From positions 248,001-312,000 of the forward strand of contig JAIQEU010000004.1 in NCBI GenBank assembly GCA_020073665.1: a stretch of 64,000 nt of DNA, written 5' to 3'. The position numbers and the translations under genes are program-made. Below, piece by piece: positions 25,989 through 33,821 of this stretch. The notes under the pieces are model-generated. The model did not search any database. It had not been told where the DNA came from and saw only the letters and a list, made by a program, of their open reading frames with translations. Numbering within the stretch: position 1 is the stretch's first letter; every line of letters starts with the position of its first letter. Source of the DNA: Terriglobia bacterium. Lineage in GTDB: Bacteria; Acidobacteriota; Terriglobia; Terriglobales; Acidobacteriaceae.

Positions 25989-26785
25989 TGGATCAAATCC
26001 CAAACCCTTTGATCAGGGACAAACGTTAGCCGCTGTACCGGCACGCGGTCCACAAATTCACACGCCGAACGGAAAATCAGTTTCACCAGCTCCGCGTCCT
26101 CGGCAAAAAACAGGACATTGCGAAGCAGGCAGCGCGCCGCCTCCGCCGGATTCACCGGCTCGATCCTGTTCTCGGGCCCCTGGGCGAGGAAATACAACGT
26201 ACCGATTGGCGCCGAACAATTCTCTCCCACGCGCGCCAGTTCCCCGGCAAACGGAGTTCCGCAGGCAGAGTAGCCTTCGCCAGCCCGGCGGACGTAGGAA
26301 ATTTCATCGCTCAGCAGGATCGCATCCGGAGGCGCCAGCCGGGATATAGTAGTCTTTCCCGCGCCCGAGACTCCTGAGAAAAGGAATGCCCGGCCCTGGC
26401 GAATCGCGCTCGCCGCGTGCAGCAGGAATCCACCTTCCCGTGCCAGCACCAGCGTGTGCACGATGCGCAACACCGAGTCGATGGAATACGGGTTCGCCGT
26501 CTGGCGCACCCGGCCCCGGCGCAGCCGGGGATCCCACTGGGCACGGAAATCCCCGCGGCGCAAATGCCATTGGCCGCCCTGCATCTCTACGCGGACATCT
26601 TCATCTGAAGCCATCTCCGGGGACGGCGGAACCAGGTCAACATCCAGTTCAAAGCTGGGCTCGGCGGAAGCCCCGATGAAACCGGCGTAGCGGCTGGCCA
26701 GCAATTCGCGGAAGGAGGGGTCAGCGGTGCGCACGAGGATCGGCATGCCACCAATTTCAACCGCGATCTCGTGGCTAGAGCTCAT
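25985..26785 (-). CDS. HPr-kinase-like protein of a RiPP cassette
   Basis: A 266-residue protein related to the catalytic domain of HPr kinase/phosphorylase. It has the His-Ala-Ala-Ser segment at 123-126, a P-loop GVSGAGKTT (138-146) and the LLSDE Walker-B-like motif (157-161). The N-terminal 100 residues form an unassigned domain. HprK-like proteins of this type occur beside PqqD proteins in lasso-peptide and PEP-CTERM/exosortase loci; in paeninodin-type lasso clusters one phosphorylates a serine of the peptide. Here it may phosphorylate the precursor, which has serines, or serve another role. Its ATG follows the peptidase stop directly (TAGATG). Confidence 0.83.
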   Translation of the reverse strand: MSSSHEIAVEIGGMPILVRTADPSFRELLASRYAGFIGASAEPSFELDVDLVPPSPEMASDEDVRVEMQGGQWHLRRGDFRAQWDPRLRRGRVRQTANPYSIDSVLRIVHTLVLAREGGFLLHAASAIRQGRAFLFSGVSGAGKTTISRLAPPDAILLSDEISYVRRAGEGYSACGTPFAGELARVGENCSAPIGTLYFLAQGPENRIEPVNPAEAARCLLRNVLFFAEDAELVKLIFRSACEFVDRVPVQRLTFVPDQRVWDLIQ

Positions 26786-27289
26786 CTACACTACCGCTTG
26801 GTCGCCGGAAAACTCAAAACCAGAATTGAAATCGCGGCCCCGCCCGCGCCGCCGCAAGGCCAAGCGCTGGCAAAGGTTCGAATAGCCAAGTAACCGGGCC
26901 AACATCAGATCAAACCACGAGAGCCGACGTACAGGCGCGATGACCGAGCCGCCGCGGCGAATCCCAGTCACTCTTCCCAGCAACTCGCCCGGCTGGACCG
27001 GCGGGTCATTCTGAGGCATCGAATCGCCGCGTGTGAGCAGAAACACTGCCTTGCCCACGCCAGACTTCTTCACCGCCCGGTGGAGAAAAAAGCGTCCCTC
27101 CCGGAGGAAAAGCACGATCTCGCCGGGCTCCACCTGCTCAAAATCCTGGGATTGGATGGTGACTAGGTCTCCTGGCCACAAGGTCGGCAACATGCTGGTA
27201 CCCATGGCTCGGATGTGCAACGTCCCGCTGGACTGCAGGACCTCCGCCGCCAGGTTGCACCTGCTCTGTTCCCGCATTTGTGCGTCCAT
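26786..27289 (-). CDS. Soluble S26-type (Ser/His) peptidase-like protein
   Basis: A 167-residue protein with the signal-peptidase/LexA-like fold: GTSMLPTLWPGD (Ser32 nucleophile), then FFLHRAV with His70 where bacterial signal peptidase I has Lys, and TRGDSMPQNDPPV. The Ser/His pair resembles SipW/Sec11-type S26B enzymes. No hydrophobic anchor is present at either end, so it should be cytosolic, unlike normal signal peptidases. It lies nine bases after the precursor stop and is coupled to the HprK-like gene, so it is the best candidate leader peptidase. The basic C-terminal region (LALRRRGRGRDF) could bind the membrane. Confidence 0.83.
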   Translation of the reverse strand: MDAQMREQSRCNLAAEVLQSSGTLHIRAMGTSMLPTLWPGDLVTIQSQDFEQVEPGEIVLFLREGRFFLHRAVKKSGVGKAVFLLTRGDSMPQNDPPVQPGELLGRVTGIRRGGSVIAPVRRLSWFDLMLARLLGYSNLCQRLALRRRGRGRDFNSGFEFSGDQAVV

Positions 27290-27298
27290 GGGCAGCCG

Positions 27299-27469
27299 CT
27301 AGGATCTCTTCTGGTTCAGAATGCACTGACGCAGCTGGGGGTTAGTTTTCCCGCAGGACAAAGCCATGGTCTCAAACGCACGCTCAAAGCGGAATTCCGG
27401 CTTGTGATAAGGCTTCTTGCCGGCACTTCGTGCGCTCTTCGCTTCCTGTGATGCTGGCTTATGGCTCAT
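27299..27469 (-). CDS. Putative RiPP precursor peptide (56 residues, two cysteines)
   Basis: A short peptide at the head of the modification genes. Residues 1-20 are basic and low in complexity. A leader motif follows: Tyr21-x-x-Pro24-x-Phe26, close to the YxxPxL motif that PqqD-like proteins bind in lasso-peptide leaders. After FERAFETMALS comes a short core with Cys39-Gly-Lys-Thr-Asn-Pro and Cys49, ten residues apart, ending in Asn-Gln-Lys-Arg-Ser. The ATG at 27469 is chosen because it gives a normal leader; the frame is open upstream to 27616. Product structure is unknown: a thioether or other link at the cysteines is a guess. Confidence 0.72.
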   Translation of the reverse strand: MSHKPASQEAKSARSAGKKPYHKPEFRFERAFETMALSCGKTNPQLRQCILNQKRS

Positions 27470-27623
27470 AGAAATCCCAAAACGCTGAGTGGCTCGATAG
27501 CCTCGGCGACGCGCAAGTTGCCCCAGAACTTCCGGCCGGATAACGCAGTGTACAACAGACAGTCGGGGAAATGCGACCCGTAATTGCCATGCGGAAGTGT
27601 CGCGAAATTCGTGCAAAAAAAGC

Positions 27624-28433
27624 TCAATAGAAGGAGAGGGCTCCGTCGAGTCTCGCCCGTCGCAAAGCGTAGGAAAAAAGCAGCACGCTAAGCGGCAGCA
27701 GGATTAGGGCGAACCCAGCAAGGATAGCGATCTGCCGACTGAGTGTGGAGAAATCCGCCCCTCCCAGCAGCGCCAAGCGCATCCCATCCAGGGAATGCGT
27801 GATCGGAATCAACTGGGCGACCAGCCGGAGGGGGCGGGGTAGCGTGGTTACCGGGAAAAGCGTTCCCGTCATGAACCATGCCCCTGAGCCCAACAGCCAA
27901 ACCACAGCCGACCCCTTTTGCACCGCCAGCTGCAACGTAGCCGCGAACATGCCGATGGCGACGGCGATCGCGACTGAGAGCGCAAAAATCACCACGCATC
28001 CGCCAATATTGGGATGTGGTAGCGGCGCCCCGAACACCAGAAGCCCGGCACCCAGGTAGACCAGAAGTTGCACCGAGTTGCGGGCGAATGCCGAGATGGC
28101 GCTCAGGAACACCAGCACCGGCCCCGGCGTGGAGGTCGTCATCAAGATTTCCAGCGTGCCCGTCTGTTGTGCTTCCTGGACAATCTGCAGGAACGAGTTG
28201 ATGCCCATCAAGAGAAACGTATAGAAGCCAGTGCCCACCAGCAGGAAGGCGAAGTAGTCCAAGCCTTGCGGGCGGAAACCGGGACCGATGGCTCGCGCAA
28301 GATAATAAAAGGCCGCCAGTTCGCCCACGATGGCCGCTGCCGTCAGCAGAAAGCCGGTGCGGTAGCGGATGCCTGTCAAAATATCGCGACGCAGGATGGC
28401 CGCCATTTTGTCCAGCAGCGCAGAAAGCCTCAT
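27624..28433 (-). CDS. ABC-2 type transporter permease
   Basis: A 269-residue inner-membrane protein with six hydrophobic segments of the ABC-2 exporter type (about 27-47, 63-83, 110-132, 143-165, 176-196, 238-258). The EAQQTGTLEILMTT segment is the usual coupling region of this family. Its ATG overlaps the ATPase stop as ATGA. It is 154 bases upstream of the precursor gene, with no strong terminator between, so it probably exports the modified peptide. It may alternatively confer self-protection. Confidence 0.87.
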   Translation of the reverse strand: MRLSALLDKMAAILRRDILTGIRYRTGFLLTAAAIVGELAAFYYLARAIGPGFRPQGLDYFAFLLVGTGFYTFLLMGINSFLQIVQEAQQTGTLEILMTTSTPGPVLVFLSAISAFARNSVQLLVYLGAGLLVFGAPLPHPNIGGCVVIFALSVAIAVAIGMFAATLQLAVQKGSAVVWLLGSGAWFMTGTLFPVTTLPRPLRLVAQLIPITHSLDGMRLALLGGADFSTLSRQIAILAGFALILLPLSVLLFSYALRRARLDGALSFY

Positions 28434-29227
28434 GGGCAGCCCCTCGCCAGCAGCTGGGCGGATTCGTCTATTTCTCCAGTTGTCTGGAAGTAAAACGCTC
28501 GCAACTCCTCCACACTGGTCGCGGCAATCTTCCGGTATCCGGCGAGGCGATTGCGGTGCAGCACGGCCACGAAGTCCCCGACAGTGACGGCTTCGTTGAA
28601 ACTATGGGTGGCCAGGATGACCGTAGCACCCTGGCCAGGTAATCCGCGCACCAGATTCCAAAAGTGGGCGGCTGACGCGGGATCAAGACTGCGGGTGGGT
28701 TCGTCGAGCAGGATCACCGATGGCTGCTTAATCAGTGCGCGCGCAATGCCCAGCCGCTGGTACATGCCGCTGGAAAACTTCATCACCAGGGTGTCGGCGG
28801 CATCCTGCAATCCGGTGTGTTCCAGCATGGCATCGATGCGCCGGGCACGCGATTTGCGCGGAACTTCCTCCAGAGCGGCAAAAAAATCCAGGTTCTCCCG
28901 GGCCGACAAGCGCGGGAAGAACGACCTCTCTCCCGCCACTGCAAAGCCTACGTGCTTGCGAACCTGCTCTGGCTGCTGGCTGGTATCGGTGCCTTCGACC
29001 AGCACCCGGCCTGCATCCGGCAGCAACATGGTGGAAACCAGTTTGAGGGTTGTGGTCTTTCCGCTGCCGTTAGGGCCGAGCAACACCAGCACTTTCCCAT
29101 GCTGCACCGTGAGCGACAGTTCTTGCAGTGCGCGCGTTTCCCCACTCCGCTCGCGGCCCATCCAATTGAACAGAGCCGGGCGGTGCCGGAAGACTTTACT
29201 CACGGACTCGAGGACGATGCTGTCCAT
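28430..29227 (-). CDS. ABC transporter ATP-binding protein
   Basis: A 265-residue ATPase with a complete nucleotide-binding domain: Walker A GPNGSGKTT (51-59), signature FSSGMYQRLGIARAL, Walker B SVILLDEPTRSLD and a switch histidine in ILATHSFNEA. It powers the permease encoded next. As the first gene of the RiPP operon it has a promoter-like TATAAT 28-33 bases upstream of its ATG. The divergent nucleotidyltransferase-like gene shares the same 101-base gap. Confidence 0.9.
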   Translation of the reverse strand: MDSIVLESVSKVFRHRPALFNWMGRERSGETRALQELSLTVQHGKVLVLLGPNGSGKTTTLKLVSTMLLPDAGRVLVEGTDTSQQPEQVRKHVGFAVAGERSFFPRLSARENLDFFAALEEVPRKSRARRIDAMLEHTGLQDAADTLVMKFSSGMYQRLGIARALIKQPSVILLDEPTRSLDPASAAHFWNLVRGLPGQGATVILATHSFNEAVTVGDFVAVLHRNRLAGYRKIAATSVEELRAFYFQTTGEIDESAQLLARGCP

Positions 29228-29254
29228 GGATTAAGGATTGTCGAGAGTCTCTGT

Positions 29255-29260
29255 ATTATA
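29255..29260 (-). promoter_or_regulatory. Candidate -10 box for the RiPP cassette operon
   Basis: A perfect TATAAT on the minus strand (plus-strand ATTATA) lies 28 bases upstream of the ABC ATPase ATG, in the gap with the divergent nucleotidyltransferase-like gene. I see no consensus -35 at the right distance. It would drive ATPase, permease, precursor and the modification genes if they are one transcript. Confidence 0.4.
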
Positions 29261-29328
29261 GTGGCGGTTGTCATCCTCGACCGCGCCGCGGCGCAAGTTT
29301 GTGGCCCCCGTGGCAACTGGCCTGAAGC

Positions 29329-30522
29329 ATGTCGCCCGCAGCGCCCCAACCCGCCGCCTTCACTGGCTCCCGGACGCCTGGGCATACTTTCTCGCCTGAG
29401 TTCGACCTGTTGCTCGCCTGCTGCTCCGATTCACGGTATGGCCCGCACACCGACCGCCTACTGGAACTTCTCTCCCAGCCGATTGACTGGGACCGCATAC
29501 TCCAACTCGCCGAACATCATGGCGTGGTTCCGCACGTCTACGTTCGCCTCTCTGACGCGCAAGATTCGGTACCGGCCCCGGCGCTCGACCGGTTGCGCCA
29601 GCGCTACGAAGCCAACGCTCGCCAAGCGCTCTGGCTTACCCGCGAACTGTTTCGCATTCTTGAGCATTTAGGGGCGCGAGGGATTTCCGCATTGCCCTAC
29701 AAAGGGCCGGTGCTGGCCGGACTTCTGTACGGCGATGTGGTGCAGCGGCAGTTTGGCGATCTCGATCTATTCATTCACGCGGCAGACGTTCCCCGCGCGA
29801 AAGCGGCCGTCCTCGAATTGGGCTATCAGCACGGCTTGGGCCTCACTGCTCGGCAGGAGCGGGCTTACCTTCAGTCTGGATACGAGTACACATTCGACAG
29901 TTCGCATGGCCGCAACCTGCTGGAGATGCAATGGCAAGTCCTGCCCAGGTTTTACGCGGTTGACTTCGACATCAACGGCCTGTTCCAGCGGGCACAAGCG
30001 CTCGCCGTGAGTGGACGAACGCTGCAGACGCTTGGGAGAGAAGATCTTGTCCTGGTGCTCTGCGTTCATGCCGCAAAACACGCCTGGATTCAGCTTTCAT
30101 GGTTGTGCGACCTTGCAAGACTCGCCGAATCGCAGCCCATCCGCTGGGAAAATCTTCAGAGGGAAGCCAAACGTCTCGGCATCGAACGGGTCGTGAGCGT
30201 CAGCTTCCAGTTGGCACACCGACTGCTTGGCGCAGAGATTCCACCCCCGCTGCAGGCAGAGGCCGATCAGACAAAATCGCTTGCCAACCAGATTCTGCCG
30301 ATTCTCTCGGGAGGAACGGAAATCAATCCGGAGTCGATTCCCTATTTCAAGCTGATGATGGACGCACGAGAGCGTGGACGGGACCGGTTTCGGTTCCTAT
30401 GGCGTCTCGCAGTCACACCGGGGATAGGAGAATGGTCGGCCGTCCGGCTGCCCGCTGCCCTGTTCCCCCTTTATCGGGGCGTGCGCGCTGTTCGCCTGGC
30501 GGGAAGACTGTTCTCCCGCTAG
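29329..30522 (+). CDS. Nucleotidyltransferase-like protein (NTP_transf_5 type) of the RiPP cassette
   Basis: A 397-residue protein with the minimal nucleotidyltransferase core: Tyr-Lys-Gly-Pro at 124-127 followed by YGDVVQRQFGDLDLFI, with Asp144 and Asp146 as the metal-binding pair. The remainder is mostly helical and unassigned. This family is common in lasso-peptide, PqqD and PEP-CTERM loci, but its reaction is poorly known; adding a nucleotide or sugar-nucleotide to the product or a carrier is possible. It is divergent from the ABC genes and ends one base from the convergent alcohol dehydrogenase. Confidence 0.82.
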   Translation: MSPAAPQPAAFTGSRTPGHTFSPEFDLLLACCSDSRYGPHTDRLLELLSQPIDWDRILQLAEHHGVVPHVYVRLSDAQDSVPAPALDRLRQRYEANARQALWLTRELFRILEHLGARGISALPYKGPVLAGLLYGDVVQRQFGDLDLFIHAADVPRAKAAVLELGYQHGLGLTARQERAYLQSGYEYTFDSSHGRNLLEMQWQVLPRFYAVDFDINGLFQRAQALAVSGRTLQTLGREDLVLVLCVHAAKHAWIQLSWLCDLARLAESQPIRWENLQREAKRLGIERVVSVSFQLAHRLLGAEIPPPLQAEADQTKSLANQILPILSGGTEINPESIPYFKLMMDARERGRDRFRFLWRLAVTPGIGEWSAVRLPAALFPLYRGVRAVRLAGRLFSR

Positions 30523-30523
30523 C

Positions 30524-31543
30524 TCATCCGCCCATGATGAGCACGACCCGGAACCGGGCTCTGCCGCTGATCATCTGGTCGTAAGCTTCCGCCACCTTGG
30601 CCAGGGGATATTTCTCGATCATCGGTCGAACCCCGCTCTGCAAGCTGAACCTCAGCGTGTCTTCGGAATCCATGGCAGCGCCGGAGGGCCAGCCCTGGAT
30701 AGAACGCCGGAGACTGATGAGATCAAGGACATTCACCGTCATCGGCTCCATAGGAGCGCCCACCAGCACCAGCTTTCCGTTGCTCGACAAGCCACTCACC
30801 AGCGCCGACATCGACTTTGCATCCGGTGCAGTCGCCAGAATCACGCGAGCGCCGCCCAGCTTTTGCAACCGTGCCGCAGGGTCACCTGCCCCGGTGTCTA
30901 CAAAGTGTTTCGCACCCAGCTTCTTGGCCAGGGGTTCCTTGTCCTTACCGCGTCCGACGGCCACGGTGTCGAATCCCATTTGGTTTGCATACTGGATGCC
31001 CAGATGCCCGAGGCCTCCGATGCCTTGCACGGCAACCAGATCGCCGGCCCGGGCGCCGGAATTTCTCAGCGAATTGAAAACTGTGATACCGGCGCAGAGC
31101 AGCGGAGCCGCCTCCGCTGCCGGCAGGTCATCGGGAATCGCCGCCACCGCTTCAGCCGGCGACAGCATGTATTCGCCGTAGCCGCCATCGTGAGTGATGC
31201 CGGTGATTTTCCCCACCGCGCACAGCACGAAGTCGCCGCGCCGGCAGGCGTCGCAGACGAAGCAGTGGCCGCCGTGCCATCCCACGCCCACCCGCTGGCC
31301 TATCTTCCAGTTTTTGACTTCCGAGCCGACCGCATCAATGCGTCCGGCCACCTCGTGGCCTGGAACGCGAGGGAACTGGATGCCCGGCCACACCCCTTCC
31401 TTGGTCAACAAATCGCTGTGACAGATTCCGCAGGCCTCGACCTTAACACGAACCTCATGTGGTCCGGGTTGAGGAACTTCGCGTTCGACAATTTCAAAAT
31501 TCCCGCCAGCCTTGACTACTTGCGCAACTTTCATACGAGCCAT
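30524..31543 (-). CDS. Zinc-dependent alcohol dehydrogenase
   Basis: A 339-residue medium-chain dehydrogenase that should oxidise or reduce alcohols/aldehydes with NAD(P). Catalytic zinc ligands are Cys41 (GICHSD) and His63 (PGHE). The structural zinc is held by Cys94, Cys97, Cys100 and Cys108 (HCFVCDACRRGDFVLC). The Rossmann motif is GIGGLGHLGIQYA, and AVGRGK follows. The ATG at 31543 has GAGGG six bases upstream. It is downstream of the P5C-reductase-like gene by 114 bases. The physiological alcohol is unknown. Confidence 0.9.
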   Translation of the reverse strand: MARMKVAQVVKAGGNFEIVEREVPQPGPHEVRVKVEACGICHSDLLTKEGVWPGIQFPRVPGHEVAGRIDAVGSEVKNWKIGQRVGVGWHGGHCFVCDACRRGDFVLCAVGKITGITHDGGYGEYMLSPAEAVAAIPDDLPAAEAAPLLCAGITVFNSLRNSGARAGDLVAVQGIGGLGHLGIQYANQMGFDTVAVGRGKDKEPLAKKLGAKHFVDTGAGDPAARLQKLGGARVILATAPDAKSMSALVSGLSSNGKLVLVGAPMEPMTVNVLDLISLRRSIQGWPSGAAMDSEDTLRFSLQSGVRPMIEKYPLAKVAEAYDQMISGRARFRVVLIMGG

Positions 31544-31657
31544 ATTCTTCCCTCTTCTCACGAATACGCAGACCCGGTTGTAGATGAGACCAGCGACACC
31601 AGAGATTCGCCATCGGTGTGGAAATCTCAGTTCAATCCGTAAAAAGGCAGCAGCAAC

Positions 31658-32449
31658 TTACGGTTTAGCATTCTTTCGCGCCCGTCTCATTCCCGCGCGC
31701 AACGCCTGATGTACAGCCAGTCCGTATCCGGCCGCGTCCATGCTCGACATAACGGTCGCGGCGATTCCGCCCGGCGTTGCTGCCTCCCTCAACAGGTGGT
31801 CTAGCGAGGCGTTCCCTTCTCGCCAGGCGACAATGCCGTCTGCCAATGCGTGCGCGGCTGCGGCGAAGGCAGTTTTACGGTCCAATCCGAGTTTTTGGGA
31901 GGCGTGCGCCAGCGCCGCCAGCGCGTGCAAGCCGTGGCTGCTCGAATAGGTCACGGTGAAAGCGTCGAAACGGCTCTCGGGAATTTCCACTACCGCCCCG
32001 ACCTTGCCGAAGAATTGCTTTATCGTGCGCCGCGCGACAGGTCCGAGTCCGCGCTCGAACGTGACCGCCGTCAAACCGAGTCCGCTGCGGCACACCGGGC
32101 TGGGCATGGCGCGAGCCCATCGCACCTTGGACCCGGTCTCTGCTCGCAGTTTTGCCAGCGGCACCCCTGCGGCCAGGCTGACCGCGGTGACTGGACGATC
32201 TACCGGTCCCATGCTTCGCAGCAGACTGCGAACAGAATCCGGGCGCACCGCCACGACGAGCAGGTTCGCTTGAGCGACAGCGCGATGCAGGTCGGGTTCG
32301 GTTCCAATTGCATACCGCTTCTTGAGCTGGCGCAGCTTTCCAGCGTGCCGGTCGTGAACGACGATCGGCTTGTCGTAGCCTGCGAGCCGCAGACCGGCTA
32401 CCAGAGCGCCGGTGATTCGCCCACCCCCGAGGAGGACAGTAGCGCTCAC
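31658..32449 (-). CDS. Pyrroline-5-carboxylate reductase-like protein
   Basis: A 263-residue protein of the ProC family, which reduces P5C to proline with NAD(P)H. It has the N-terminal GGGRITGALVAGL nucleotide-binding loop and a C-terminal ProC dimerisation region (LLREAATPGGIAATVMSSMD). The usual proline-specific residues are only partly conserved, and it sits in a dehydrogenase/aminotransferase operon rather than with other proline genes. It could be a second P5CR or act on a related imine. Its ATG overlaps the upstream aminotransferase stop as ATGA. Confidence 0.82.
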   Translation of the reverse strand: MSATVLLGGGRITGALVAGLRLAGYDKPIVVHDRHAGKLRQLKKRYAIGTEPDLHRAVAQANLLVVAVRPDSVRSLLRSMGPVDRPVTAVSLAAGVPLAKLRAETGSKVRWARAMPSPVCRSGLGLTAVTFERGLGPVARRTIKQFFGKVGAVVEIPESRFDAFTVTYSSSHGLHALAALAHASQKLGLDRKTAFAAAAHALADGIVAWREGNASLDHLLREAATPGGIAATVMSSMDAAGYGLAVHQALRAGMRRARKNAKP

Positions 32450-33786
32450 GCCAGCTCCCCGCAGGCTTGGTCAGCCGCCTCTACCAGTTGTTGAATATCA
32501 GGCTCCGTATGCGCGGTGGAGATAATCCAGTGCAGGCCGTTCGAGGGGGTCATGTAAATGCCGCGGTCGAGCAGCAAATGAACAAAGCGTGAATAGCGCT
32601 GGGTGTCGACGTAAGCGCAGTAATCGCGGTAATCGTGGATAGCGTCGCGCTCGGTGAAGTAGATCTGGAACATGGGTCCGAAGCCCTGGACAATCGCCTT
32701 CACCTTGCGCCGCCGGAATACTTCGCGCAGGCCGGCAATAGCGGTGTCGCCCATCGCGTGCAGCCTGGAGTAGGTGCGGTCCGCCGACAGCATGTCCAGG
32801 TTCGCGGCAATCACCTTCATGGTCAACCGGTGGCCGTTGAACGTCCCGTAGTGCAGAACCATCTCGTTGCCCCAGCGCATGCGATCAAGAATCGCTCTCG
32901 GCCCCGCCACCGCACCTACGGGAAAACCCGCGCCCAGCGCCTTTCCGAAGGTGCTGATGTCCGGACGAATGCTGTAATACTCTTGGCAACCGCCGGGGGC
33001 GTAGCGGAAACCGGTCACGACTTCGTCGAGAATGAGCAGCGCGCCGCATTCGCTGGTCAGTTCGCGCAGGCGTTGCAGGTATCCCTCGCGCGGTGGGATG
33101 CAGCCCATGTTCGCCATGATGGGCTCGGTAATCACCGCGGCCAGTTCATGGCCGTGTTGCCTGATGACGCGCTCCAGCATGGCCGCATCATTCCAGGGCG
33201 CAAGCACCACGTCATCGAATGTGGAGGGTGGAATACCCTCGGAGTCGGGAATTCGCGCCGGATTCTCCGGCGAACCTAACTGCTCCGGGGGATGGCTGTG
33301 GCCGTTCAGGCAAAACGGATCGTACCAGCCATGGTAGTGGCCTTCGAACTTCAGGAATCTCGTCCGGCCGGTGTGAGCGCGCGCCAGCCGCAGCGCCAGC
33401 ATGGTAGCTTCACTGCCGGTGTTGGCGAACCGCACCACCTCCGCCGAGGGCACCATGCGCCGGAAGCGCTCCGCCGCTTCCACCTCCGCCGATGTAGCTG
33501 CGGCGAAGTGCGAGCCTTCCGCCATCGCCTGCGAGACCACCGCAACCAATTCGGGATGCGCGTGACCCTGGATCAGCGCACCGAACGACATCATAAAGTC
33601 CACGTACTCGTTGCCGTCGGCGTCCCAAACGTGCGATCCAAGGCCGCGTTCGAGCACGACCGGCCCGGGCGCGTACACCGCCGCCCCACGCGAAGGCGAA
33701 TTCACGCCCTCCACCAGCGATTGCTGCGCCCGCTCAAACCACTCACGTGATTTCTGCCGATTGCGAGTTGTAACTGCTTGAGTCAT
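32446..33786 (-). CDS. Class III aminotransferase, glutamate-1-semialdehyde aminomutase-like
   Basis: A 446-residue PLP enzyme closest in layout to HemL. Features are the Ser-Pro-Ser-Arg start (GVNSPSRGAAVYAPGP), RFANTGSEATMLALRLAR, GHYHGWYDPF, the LLILDEVVTGFR acidic pair and the TFGKALGAGFPVGAVAG lysine. Because its neighbours are three SDRs, a P5CR-like and an alcohol dehydrogenase, a role outside tetrapyrrole synthesis is likely. The ATG at 33786 is chosen; an alternative TTG at 33825 overlaps the SDR stop codon as TTGA and would add 13 residues. Confidence 0.85.
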   Translation of the reverse strand: MTQAVTTRNRQKSREWFERAQQSLVEGVNSPSRGAAVYAPGPVVLERGLGSHVWDADGNEYVDFMMSFGALIQGHAHPELVAVVSQAMAEGSHFAAATSAEVEAAERFRRMVPSAEVVRFANTGSEATMLALRLARAHTGRTRFLKFEGHYHGWYDPFCLNGHSHPPEQLGSPENPARIPDSEGIPPSTFDDVVLAPWNDAAMLERVIRQHGHELAAVITEPIMANMGCIPPREGYLQRLRELTSECGALLILDEVVTGFRYAPGGCQEYYSIRPDISTFGKALGAGFPVGAVAGPRAILDRMRWGNEMVLHYGTFNGHRLTMKVIAANLDMLSADRTYSRLHAMGDTAIAGLREVFRRRKVKAIVQGFGPMFQIYFTERDAIHDYRDYCAYVDTQRYSRFVHLLLDRGIYMTPSNGLHWIISTAHTEPDIQQLVEAADQACGELA

Positions 33787-33821
33787 GGTTTCACTTGGCG
33801 CCAGCGTTCCGCCGGCAGCCT

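Noticed and set aside
24580-27469. Classical lasso-peptide cluster
   Set aside because: HprK-like, PqqD-like and leader motif fit, but there is no asparagine-synthetase-like cyclase (C protein) and no B2-type protease in the window, and a radical SAM enzyme is present instead.
27470-27623. Promoter directly before the precursor peptide
   Set aside because: No convincing -10/-35 pair was found on the minus strand; a T-run after the permease stop has only a weak four-base stem, so neither a promoter nor a terminator is called.
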